Below, one piece after another: positions 30,303 to 37,083 of a DNA stretch of 44,394 bases. Source of the stretch: Sphingobium indicum BiD32 (GTDB lineage Bacteria; Pseudomonadota; Alphaproteobacteria; Sphingomonadales; Sphingomonadaceae); the NCBI RefSeq assembly GCF_000382885.1, contig NZ_CAVK010000237.1, forward strand, positions 1 to 44,394, written 5' to 3'. Made by a program: the position numbers and the translations under genes. Numbering within the stretch: the first letter of the stretch is position 1; each line of letters starts with the position of its first letter. The notes below the pieces were generated by a model. That model was not told the DNA's origin, made no database searches, and saw nothing but the letters and a program-made list of their open reading frames with translations.

Positions 30303-31283
30303 ATGACTGCGCTGCTCATCACTGTCGATACGGAACTGTCATCCTTGCTCCAGCAGCGCGGTGTGGGCCTGGAGGAGAATATCCGCCGTTCGATCTGGGC
30401 AGAGGCGCAGGGCCAGCCGCACGGCATTGGCTGGCAGATGGACATGCTGGACCGCCATGGCCTGAAGGGCGTATTCTTTCTCGATCCTCTGCCCGCGCTG
30501 GTTCATGGTGCCGATTTTCTGACGCCGATCATCGCTGCCATCGTGGAGCGGGGCCATGAAGTGCAGATGCACATCCACACCGAATGGCTCGCTTGGGCGA
30601 AACAATCGCCGGTTGAGGGACGGCAAGGCCGCAATATCGGCGACTTCACGCTGGCCGACCAGATCGTCCTGCTGGGCCTGGCCAAGGGGTTGCTGGAACA
30701 GGCCGGGGCACCTGCCATCACCGCCTTTCGCGCCGGTAATTTCGGCGCAAATAACGACACGCTGCGCGCCCTCGCGGCGATAGGCCTGTCCTGGGACAGC
30801 AGCGTCAACCCTGCCTATCTGGGCCGCGACTGCCATATTGATGCCGATCCGGGCGAAATAGGCGCGACCCGTCTATGCGGCATCACTGAATTGCCAGTAT
30901 CGGGTATCATCGACCGGCCCGGCAGCTTTCGTCCGGCACAGATTTGCGCGATGTCCGCCGCCGAGATGCGCGCCGGACTGCGCCATGCCGCGCGGGAGGG
31001 CCACGACGCCTTCGTCATTGTCACCCACAGTTTCGAGATGCTGTCCCGCGACCGCCAGCGGGCCAATGGCGCGGTCAAGGCGCGGTTCGTCGCGCTTTGC
31101 CGGGAGGCCGCCCGCCTGCCGCAGGTCCGCGGCGCAGGCTTCCATGACCTGCCCACGGCGCTGGCCGATCGCCCCGGCCGCAGCCTGACCCGCGTGCCGC
31201 CCAGCCGGGTGCGCACCGGACTGCGGATCGCGCAGCAGGCCTGGACAACATGGCGCTACGAACATCGGCTGGTGCCTGCGTGA
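30303..31283 (+). CDS. polysaccharide deacetylase family protein
   Basis: 326 residues of NodB-type deacetylase fold. The catalytic-base aspartate is in LLITVDTE (Asp9), and the metal-binding histidine pair is in VQMHIHTEW (His90, His92). Later elements TAFRAGNFGANNDTLRALAAIGLSWDSSVNP and FVIVTHSFEML fit the family's remaining barrel strands. There is no signal peptide, so the enzyme appears cytosolic, unlike most cell-wall deacetylases. The last codons overlap the expected start of the next gene (GTGA at 31280). It probably acts on a glycan or sugar intermediate together with the ATP-grasp ligase downstream; the substrate is unknown. Confidence 0.82.
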   Translation: MTALLITVDTELSSLLQQRGVGLEENIRRSIWAEAQGQPHGIGWQMDMLDRHGLKGVFFLDPLPALVHGADFLTPIIAAIVERGHEVQMHIHTEWLAWAKQSPVEGRQGRNIGDFTLADQIVLLGLAKGLLEQAGAPAITAFRAGNFGANNDTLRALAAIGLSWDSSVNPAYLGRDCHIDADPGEIGATRLCGITELPVSGIIDRPGSFRPAQICAMSAAEMRAGLRHAAREGHDAFVIVTHSFEMLSRDRQRANGAVKARFVALCREAARLPQVRGAGFHDLPTALADRPGRSLTRVPPSRVRTGLRIAQQAWTTWRYEHRLVPA

Positions 31284-31305
31284 CATCTTCCCCGGTGCGA
31301 TTGTC

Positions 31306-32493
31306 ATGGGTCTGGAGAACGCCATCGGCCTGACGGTCGTGCGCGAACTGGGCGAGCATGGCGTGCCGGTCCATGGCGTTGTCCGCGACGCGCACAGTGT
31401 CGGGGCCGCCTCGCGCCATTGCACCCACCTGCTGTTGCGCCCGCCTGGCCCTGCTGCCCTCTGGCTGCCGGAGATGATCGACCGAACCGGCGCGCGCGCA
31501 GTGCTGGCCGTGTCGGAATCGGACCTGCTGGAGCTGGCGGACCTGCCGCCGACAATCGGCGACTGCCACATATTGGTCCCCCGGCCCGACCGGCTGGCCA
31601 ACGTAATCGACAAATTGCGCACGCTGGACATTGCCGCACAGATCGGCCTGCGCGTCCCGCAAACCTGGCAACCCCAGCCCGGTGAGGATTTCGCCATCCG
31701 CATCGCGGCGATGCGCTATCCGTTGGTCGCCAAATGGGCCAATCCACCTGCGGTCATCCCGATATTGGAACAGGCCGGGCTTGCATGGCTAAAGACCGAT
31801 TATATCCGTACCCCGCAGGAGCTGATCGCGCTGCTGGACCGCTATGCCCCGGTCTGGCGCTGGCCGCTGATCCAGCAATATTGCGGGGGCGTCGGGCTGG
31901 GGCAGATGCTCTATATGGAACAGGGTCGGGCGACGATGCAGTTCCAGCATCGCCGTCTGCACGAATGGCCCCCTGAAGGGGGCGTGTCCACGCTGTGCCG
32001 GGCCGAGCCGGCCGGCCACCACGGCGAACAGATGGCCTTGTCGGAATCGTTGCTGCGCGCGCTCGACTGGGACGGGCAGGCGATGGTCGAATATCGCTAC
32101 GAACCCGATAGCGGACGCTACTGGCTGATGGAGGTCAATGGCCGCTTCTGGGGCAGCTTGCCGCTCGCCCGCCATTGCGGCGCGCATTTCGCCTGGGAAG
32201 CCTATCGCCGCACCGTGCTGGGGCAGCATGATCCGGCACCACCCCCGCGCGACGATTTGCGCGCGCGCTATATGGTACCGGAAACCAAGCGCCTCGTGCG
32301 CTTGTGGATCGCGCCGGGACTAATCGGCGATCCTTTCTTCAAGCGGCGGCCGGTCAGGGATCTGATTGACTATGTGCTGGCTTTTTTTGACCCCGCCACC
32401 CGCTATTATGTGCTCACCCTGTCCGATCCACGCCCATGGGTGCGGGATATGACGCAGATGCTCAGGAAAGCCGTGCGCCGGGAAAAGCACTGA
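31306..32493 (+). CDS. ATP-grasp carboxylate-amine ligase-like protein, start probably frameshifted
   Basis: 395 residues from the first ATG. The layout is that of ATP-grasp ligases similar to COG3919: an N-terminal nucleotide-binding-like domain (NAIGLTVVRELGEHGVPVHGVVRD), then RYPLVAKWANPP and a C-terminal metal/ATP site in YWLMEVNGRFWGSLPLA. These enzymes join a carboxylate to an amine via an acyl phosphate. In frame and upstream of the ATG, codons still read PGAIV, completing the usual first strand, yet no ATG, GTG or TTG occurs in frame back to 31201. GTG at 31280, overlapping the upstream stop, would read MTSS and join PGAIVMGL if CCCC (31290-31293) had one more C. So a one-base loss or sequencing error is likely. 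The 3' end overlaps the convergent phosphatase gene by 32 bp. Confidence 0.75.
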   Translation: MGLENAIGLTVVRELGEHGVPVHGVVRDAHSVGAASRHCTHLLLRPPGPAALWLPEMIDRTGARAVLAVSESDLLELADLPPTIGDCHILVPRPDRLANVIDKLRTLDIAAQIGLRVPQTWQPQPGEDFAIRIAAMRYPLVAKWANPPAVIPILEQAGLAWLKTDYIRTPQELIALLDRYAPVWRWPLIQQYCGGVGLGQMLYMEQGRATMQFQHRRLHEWPPEGGVSTLCRAEPAGHHGEQMALSESLLRALDWDGQAMVEYRYEPDSGRYWLMEVNGRFWGSLPLARHCGAHFAWEAYRRTVLGQHDPAPPPRDDLRARYMVPETKRLVRLWIAPGLIGDPFFKRRPVRDLIDYVLAFFDPATRYYVLTLSDPRPWVRDMTQMLRKAVRREKH

Positions 32494-33013
32494 CCAGCCG
32501 CGCCACCGCCTGTTCGATCCGGGCTAGGCAAGTCGCCATATAGCGATCGTCCAGCCCATAGGGATCGTGCAGATGCGGCAGCATCGGCCGGGTCCAGCGC
32601 CCCAGCAAAAGCCGCGGCAAATGGTTCAGGCGCGAATCGGCCGCCAGCCGATGCAATTGCCGCACCTCCATCGCCAGCAGCAGGTCGCCCTCCTGCGGCA
32701 CGTAGTCGGCCATGTCGATTGCCCGGTGCCGGGACAGGTCATGGCCCAGCGCATGGGCAGCGACGATTGCGGGATCATGCGCGGCGCGGCCAGTGGTGGT
32801 CGACAGGCCGAAGGAGGCGGCCCGAAGCCCCGCCCGGCGCGCCGCCACATCGGCCAAGGCGCTGCGGCAGATATTACCCTGACACACAAAGACCAGCCGC
32901 CGCACCTGCGCAGGATCAGCCGTGCGGCTGGCAGACAGGCCCAGCGTGAGTTGCGGATAGGACAGGATCAGGCGGACCAACCCGCGCAAAGTGCCGAAAC
33001 GGGCGCGGATCAT
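32462..33013 (-). CDS. low-molecular-weight protein-tyrosine phosphatase family protein
   Basis: 183 residues. The P-loop C-X5-R is in VFVCQGNICRSA (Cys44 to Arg50), and the general-acid aspartate is in LHDPYGLDD. The family is usually about 150 residues; this one has roughly 37 extra at the N-terminus (RARFGTLRGLVRLILSYPQL), amphipathic and perhaps membrane-associating. Such phosphatases often control exopolysaccharide assembly by dephosphorylating tyrosine kinases or glycosyl carriers. Its position, convergent with a deacetylase and an ATP-grasp ligase, hints at a shared glycan role, but no kinase or polymerase gene is nearby. Confidence 0.85.
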   Translation of the reverse strand: MIRARFGTLRGLVRLILSYPQLTLGLSASRTADPAQVRRLVFVCQGNICRSALADVAARRAGLRAASFGLSTTTGRAAHDPAIVAAHALGHDLSRHRAIDMADYVPQEGDLLLAMEVRQLHRLAADSRLNHLPRLLLGRWTRPMLPHLHDPYGLDDRYMATCLARIEQAVARLVSAFPGARLS

Positions 33014-33033
33014 CGGCTTGGTCCGAAAAAGGG

Positions 33034-33125
33034 TGGCGGAGACGGAGGGATTCGAACCCTCGGTAAGGAGTTATCCCTACGACGGTTTAGCAAACCGTTG
33101 GTTTCAGCCACTCACCCACGTCTCC
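33034..33125 (-). tRNA. tRNA-Ser (anticodon GCU)
   Basis: 92 nt including encoded CCA. The acceptor stem pairs GGAGACG with CGTCTCC. The anticodon stem ACGGT/ACCGT encloses the loop TTGCTAA, with anticodon GCT at 33089-33091. The T arm contains GGTTCGAATCC. A long variable arm, as expected for a class II serine tRNA, lies between the anticodon and T arms. It reads AGC and AGU codons. Confidence 0.96.
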
Positions 33126-33176
33126 AAACATGGCCTGAACGCCCGCTTGGGGCGGGGCTGCGGCTAGGCGACGTGT

Positions 33177-33205
33177 CCTATAGCGACGGCTTTGGCGCAT
33201 GGCAA
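33177..33205 (-). promoter_or_regulatory. sigma70-like promoter for tRNA-Ser
   Basis: On the minus strand TTGCCA (33205-33200), 17 nt, TATAGG (33182-33177): five of six and four of six matches with ideal spacing. Transcription would begin near 33170, about 45 nt before the mature tRNA 5' end. Confidence 0.55.
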
Positions 33206-33289
33206 CGGTCCTGTTCGGGGATTTTTTGCCCTTTTGCCATCCCGCTAATTCGTTCCGGCCCGGAATCGACTCAGGTGGGCGTTCGTTCA

Positions 33290-33317
33290 TTGTCGTTTCA
33301 GGTTGAAAGCCGATAGT
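33290..33317 (+). promoter_or_regulatory. possible promoter of the eipA-like gene
   Basis: TTGTCG, 16 nt, GATAGT, followed about 43 nt later by the ATG at 33360. Boxes and spacing are acceptable but not strong. Found by eye. Confidence 0.3.
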
Positions 33318-33359
33318 CTGGGGGATGGTTAAGATGGCAATTTGCGGGGAGCTTGCGGC

Positions 33360-34145
33360 ATGATCGGGATTATGGGACGGACAAGCGCCCGCTTGGCGCG
33401 CGCAGGCGCGCTGGTCGCGGCGCTGGCAGGGCTGGCGTTCAGCCCCGTTACAGCGTCGGCGCAGGTGCGTACGATCGATCCCAACACCGCGATCGATGCC
33501 GATCTCGCACCGCCGCCGCCCGCGCGCAGCGCGCCCATCGAATCGGGCGTCGACCCCAGCGTCTATAGCGACAGCCCGGCCGACAGCGCCGTCACATCCG
33601 GCACCACCGCGACCGGCGCGCCAGTCACCGCCGCATCGCCGCCCGCCGCGATCGCACCCAGCGATTCCTTCCAGGAGGACGATCTGATCGGCGCGGCCGA
33701 AGGCGTGTTCGGCAAGGGCGCGGAAGGACTGGCGGGGCTGATCGAAAAAGTGCTGAAAGATCAGGGCCGCCCCAACGCCTATATTGCGGGGCGCGAGGCG
33801 TCGGGCGCTTTCGTCGTCGGCCTTCGCTACGGTTCCGGCACGCTCAATCACAAGGTGGAGGGCAAGCGCGAAGTCTATTGGACCGGCCCGTCGATCGGCT
33901 TCGATGTCGGCGGCAACGCGGCCAACACCTTCGTTCTGGTCTATAATCTCTACGACACGCAGGATCTCTATCACCGCTTCCCGGCTGCCGAGGGCACCGC
34001 CTATCTGGTAGGCGGTTTCACCGCCAGCTATCTGCGCTGGGGCAATGTCGTATTGATCCCGATCCGTCTGGGCGTCGGCTATCGGCTGGGGGTCAATGCC
34101 GGCTATATGAAGTTCAGCGAAAAGCGGACCTGGCTGCCGTTCTGA
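33360..34145 (+). CDS. eipA: DUF1134 periplasmic protein, EipA-like
   Basis: 261 residues. A signal peptide (LVAALAGLAFSPVTASA) sends it to the periplasm. Residues about 30-95 are a low-complexity Pro/Ala/Ser/Thr linker. The C-terminal DUF1134 domain starts near DDLIGAAEGVFGKGAEGLAGLIEKVLKDQG and runs through GAFVVGLRYGSGTL, YWTGPSIGFDVGGNAANTFVLVYNL and a final GYRLGVNAGYMKFSEKRTWLPF. In Brucella, EipA is a conserved envelope-integrity factor; its homologues are mainly alphaproteobacterial. The start at 33360 has GGGGAG 8 nt upstream; the frame opens at a TTG at 33342. It sits between tRNA-Ser and dinB. Confidence 0.85.
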   Translation: MIGIMGRTSARLARAGALVAALAGLAFSPVTASAQVRTIDPNTAIDADLAPPPPARSAPIESGVDPSVYSDSPADSAVTSGTTATGAPVTAASPPAAIAPSDSFQEDDLIGAAEGVFGKGAEGLAGLIEKVLKDQGRPNAYIAGREASGAFVVGLRYGSGTLNHKVEGKREVYWTGPSIGFDVGGNAANTFVLVYNLYDTQDLYHRFPAAEGTAYLVGGFTASYLRWGNVVLIPIRLGVGYRLGVNAGYMKFSEKRTWLPF

Positions 34146-34159
34146 GGGGCTTTCGTGGC

Positions 34160-34175
34160 TCCCGCCTGCGCGGGA
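34160..34175. repeat. short palindrome after eipA
   Basis: TCCCGC-CTGC-GCGGGA, a perfect 6 bp stem in the 48 bp gap between the convergent eipA and dinB genes. It may act as a weak bidirectional terminator or be a copy of a small interspersed palindrome. Confidence 0.45.
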
Positions 34176-34193
34176 ACATATCACGCCTTGGGC

Positions 34194-35282
34194 TTACAAC
34201 CCCAGCGCCAGCTGATCGCCCTGATCGCCTATCTCCGTCACTTCCAGATTATGCACCCCCAACCCCAGCAACCGCGCGCCCATCCGCAGCGGTAGCTGGG
34301 CCAGCAGCAACTCCCGCGCGGCCTGTGCCAGCTGGTCGGGCGACCGCACCGGCGTCGCAAAGCTGCGCGACCGGGTGATGATGCGGAAATCGGCGAACTT
34401 GATCTTGAGTGTCACCGTCCGGCCCCAGGCCTGTGCCTTGTCGATCCGGCCCCACAGGCTGGTCGCGATCCGGTCAATCTCCGCAACCAGCCTTTCCCGG
34501 TCGGTCAGGTCGTCGAAAAATGTATCCTCGACGCTCACCGACTTGCGCTGCTCGCGTTCGCGCACCGGCCGGTCATCCTGCCCGCGTGCGGCGCGGTAAT
34601 AATAGCCCGCCGCGCTGCCGAAATGCGCCTGGAGAAAGGGCAGGTCGCGCGCGCGCAGATCAGCACCCGTCTCTATCCCCAGCGCATGCATCCGCGCCGC
34701 CGTCACCGGTCCCACGCCATGAATGCGCCGCACCGGCATCGCCGCAATGAAGGCCGGGCCTTCGCTGGGCCGGACGATGCACATGCCGTCGGGCTTGTTC
34801 TGGTCCGACGCCAGTTTGGCGATCAGCTTGTTATAGGACACGCCCGCCGATGCGGTGAGGCCGGTTTCGGCGCGAATCAGCGCGCGAATCTCTGCGGCGA
34901 CCTGCGTGGCTGAGGCAATGCCCGGCTTGTTCACGGTGACGTCCAGATAGGCCTCGTCCAGCGACAGGGGCTGGATCAAGTCGGTAAAGCGCGCGAAGAT
35001 CGCCCGGATCTGCCCGGACACCGCGCGATAGGCGTCGAATCGCGGCGGTACGAAGATGAGGCCGGGGCAGAGCCGTCGCGCCCGTGCGCCGGGCATGGCG
35101 GACTTGACCCCGAAGGCGCGCGCCTCATAGCTGGCCGTCGCCACCACCCCTCGCGGGCCGCCGCCACCGACCGCGATCGGCTGGCCCCGAAGTGCGGGAT
35201 CGTCACGCTGTTCCACCGACGCATAGAAGGCGTCCATGTCGATATGGATGATCTTGCGCAGCGGTGGCGGCGGGGCGTCCAT
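34194..35282 (-). CDS. dinB: DNA polymerase IV
   Basis: 362 residues. A Y-family translesion polymerase that extends past damaged bases at the cost of fidelity. Catalytic carboxylates are in IDMDAFYASVEQ (15-26) and SLDEAYLD (107-114). The palm/thumb element ASAGVSYNKLIAKLASD and the HhH segment IHGVGPVTAARMHALGIETG follow. The C-terminal residues QLALGL match the beta-clamp-binding tail of DinB proteins. No LexA box was recognised upstream in the 58 bp gap (35283-35340), so SOS control cannot be claimed. Confidence 0.95.
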   Translation of the reverse strand: MDAPPPPLRKIIHIDMDAFYASVEQRDDPALRGQPIAVGGGGPRGVVATASYEARAFGVKSAMPGARARRLCPGLIFVPPRFDAYRAVSGQIRAIFARFTDLIQPLSLDEAYLDVTVNKPGIASATQVAAEIRALIRAETGLTASAGVSYNKLIAKLASDQNKPDGMCIVRPSEGPAFIAAMPVRRIHGVGPVTAARMHALGIETGADLRARDLPFLQAHFGSAAGYYYRAARGQDDRPVREREQRKSVSVEDTFFDDLTDRERLVAEIDRIATSLWGRIDKAQAWGRTVTLKIKFADFRIITRSRSFATPVRSPDQLAQAARELLLAQLPLRMGARLLGLGVHNLEVTEIGDQGDQLALGL

Positions 35283-35340
35283 GGACCGATCTTATGCCAT
35301 GGCAGGAACGAAAGGGAAACAGCATTGCCGCCGCCGCGCC

Positions 35341-35871
35341 CTATTCCTTGCCCTTGAGCGCCAGCAAGGCGGCAAATGGACCAGCCTGATCCTCCCGCAG
35401 CACACCTGCTTCACGTAAAACGGCGTCGGCATCGGGTGCGCGTGGATAGGGCGCCATTGCCAGCGCCACCGTTTCGGCCACCGCTTCGCCCATATCGATG
35501 ATGTTGCCGCTATAGCCGATCGTGTCGCAATCTTCCGCGTCCAGCTCCATTTCAGAGCCTTCGACGATATCGCCATCCTCCGCGACGAAGCGGAGCAGGA
35601 AATCACTGTCGATCATCTCCGGAACCGGCAAACCGGTTGCCACGCAGGCCTGTGCCAAACTGGCGCGCACCCGGCCGCGCGCGAAGATGCTGCCATTCTC
35701 CTCACTGATCGCATAGTCCGCGTCCAACGCATCCAGCGCCAGCAGACCGAACCGGCGCATCAACGCTGCGCGCTCGGCCGCATCGGCCGTGATAGTCGTC
35801 TTGCCACTGATATGGCCGATCTGGTCGAGCCTGATGGGCCGCGAAAATTCAGGCGTTGGCACCGCGCTCAT
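35341..35871 (-). CDS. YceD (DUF177) family protein
   Basis: 176 residues of the YceD/DUF177 family, recognisable from the N-terminal EFSRPIRLDQIG, the central GRVRASLAQACVATGLPV and the C-terminal acidic segment with MGEAVAETVALAMAPYPRAPDA. In many bacteria yceD lies just upstream of rpmF and the two are co-transcribed, linking it to ribosome or rRNA biology. Here rpmF is absent from this position. The start overlaps the stop of the bc1-chaperone gene (ATGA), so they share translation. The biochemical role is not settled. Confidence 0.82.
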   Translation of the reverse strand: MSAVPTPEFSRPIRLDQIGHISGKTTITADAAERAALMRRFGLLALDALDADYAISEENGSIFARGRVRASLAQACVATGLPVPEMIDSDFLLRFVAEDGDIVEGSEMELDAEDCDTIGYSGNIIDMGEAVAETVALAMAPYPRAPDADAVLREAGVLREDQAGPFAALLALKGKE

Positions 35872-36395
35872 CCCATATCCCCCGCCAGCATCGCATCGCG
35901 CGTCAGACAGCCCAGCCGCGTCCAGCGTTCCCGCAAGGCGCCTTCGACATGGGCGAGCGCAGCCTCACTCACCGGCGCACCGCGATAGAGGTTACGACGC
36001 AGCGCGTCCGCCATGTCGGCCTCGCCCGCCAGCGCGGCGCGATAGGCGCTGATCCGGCCGCCCAGCGCGCTCATCATACGGCCGATATGCTTGCCGACCA
36101 CGACGTCGCCAATCCCTTCCTGCCGCAATTGGCCGTCCATATCGTCCACGAACAATTCGGTCAGCCAGACGCTTTCCTGGGTTGCCCCCTGCTGCTCCAG
36201 CCGCATCAGCACCTGCGCCAGCACCGCGACGATCATGTCGAAACGCCCGTCCAGCGTATCGGGCACTGCGCCCTCCAAATACCAGTGCGGCTGACGCCCC
36301 TGGGCGACGACGGCGTGATAGAGCGGCATCAACCCGGTCTTGGGATCGGCGCGGCCAAACAGGCGCTGGAGGAAGTTGGGGGAGGCGGTGGACAT
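35868..36395 (-). CDS. ubiquinol-cytochrome c chaperone, CBP3/UQCC1 family
   Basis: 175 residues. The family helps assemble cytochrome bc1 by handling cytochrome b. The conserved core is visible: LYHAVVAQGRQPHWYLEGAVPDTLDGRFDMIVAVLAQVLMRL, then LTELFVDDMDGQLRQEGIGDVVVGKHIGRMMSALGGRISAYRAAL. This is the standard alphaproteobacterial form. It is likely peripheral on the inner membrane or cytosolic. It forms a two-gene unit with the downstream YceD-family gene and is divergent from bamE. Confidence 0.88.
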   Translation of the reverse strand: MSTASPNFLQRLFGRADPKTGLMPLYHAVVAQGRQPHWYLEGAVPDTLDGRFDMIVAVLAQVLMRLEQQGATQESVWLTELFVDDMDGQLRQEGIGDVVVGKHIGRMMSALGGRISAYRAALAGEADMADALRRNLYRGAPVSEAALAHVEGALRERWTRLGCLTRDAMLAGDMG

Positions 36396-36425
36396 GATAG
36401 CTACGCTTTTTTAAGACGGATCGTT

Positions 36426-36471
36426 GGACGGAGCGCCGTCCTGCCAAGTGTCGCCCCTTGCCGGGGGCGAC
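36426..36471. promoter_or_regulatory. two tandem hairpins in the bamE/chaperone divergent region
   Basis: GGACGG-AGCG-CCGTCC (36426-36441) and GTCGCCCC-6 nt-GGGGCGAC (36450-36471), both perfect stems. They occupy the centre of the 164 bp region between two divergent starts. Neither is followed by a T-run, so they are more likely operator or mRNA-leader structures than terminators. Function is unproven. Confidence 0.4.
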
Positions 36472-36559
36472 GCATTTCCATATTGATCGAGCGGCTGCCC
36501 AATGCAATGGCGGCATCATGTTTATTGGGTTCGCGGGTGCGTTCCGCCAGGAGAAGTCC

Positions 36560-37075
36560 ATGCGTCAGTTCAGCCGTCATTCCACACGCGGGCGTTTCCT
36601 GTTGGCTCTCGGCCTCGGCGCGCTGGTGCTGGGGGCATCGGGCTGCACCCGCATCCGCACCCATCAGGGCTATCAGGTCGACAAGCTGCTGGTCGATTCG
36701 GTCCAGCCGGGCATCGACAATCGCGCATCGGTGGAAGGGACGCTGGGTCGGCCCAGTTTCACGTCGCAGTTCGGCGAGCAGGACTGGTATTATGTGTCGC
36801 GCGACATGCGGTCGCTGGCCTTCTCCAACCCCAAGCCAGCCGACCAGACGGTATTGCGCGTTCGCTTCGATGCAGCGGGCAATGTCGTTGCGGTGGACCG
36901 CGCGGGACTTGAGCAGGTCGCCAACATCTCGCCCATGGGCGACAAGACCCCGACGCTGGGTCGCAATCGCAGCCTGTTTGACGAGATATTCGGCAATATC
37001 GGCGCGGTCGGTGCCGGTGGCATGGGTGGCAATGCTGGCGGCAGCGGTCCAGGTGGCGGCCCGAACGGCAGCTAA
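36560..37075 (+). CDS. bamE: outer membrane assembly factor BamE
   Basis: 171 residues, a lipoprotein of the BAM complex that inserts beta-barrel proteins into the outer membrane. The signal ends near ALVLGASGC (cysteine 29), a somewhat weak lipobox. The SmpA/OmlA core is visible: GYQVDKLLVDSVQPGIDNRASVEGTLGRPSFT, then DWYYVSRDMRSLAFSNPKPADQTVLRVRFD. A Gly-rich C-terminal tail (GAGGMGGNAGGSGPGGGP) is an extra feature. AGGAGA precedes the ATG at 36560, which decides the start over an in-frame frame opening at 36458. Confidence 0.9.
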   Translation: MRQFSRHSTRGRFLLALGLGALVLGASGCTRIRTHQGYQVDKLLVDSVQPGIDNRASVEGTLGRPSFTSQFGEQDWYYVSRDMRSLAFSNPKPADQTVLRVRFDAAGNVVAVDRAGLEQVANISPMGDKTPTLGRNRSLFDEIFGNIGAVGAGGMGGNAGGSGPGGGPNGS

Positions 37076-37083
37076 GGCCGCCC

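Noticed and set aside
35283..35340. LexA box upstream of dinB
   Set aside because: No GTTC-type or CTGT-type SOS palindrome could be found in the 58 bp gap.
35409..35422. parS-like TTCACGTAAAAC
   Set aside because: The central CACGTG is broken and the right arm is not symmetric, so ParB binding is not expected.
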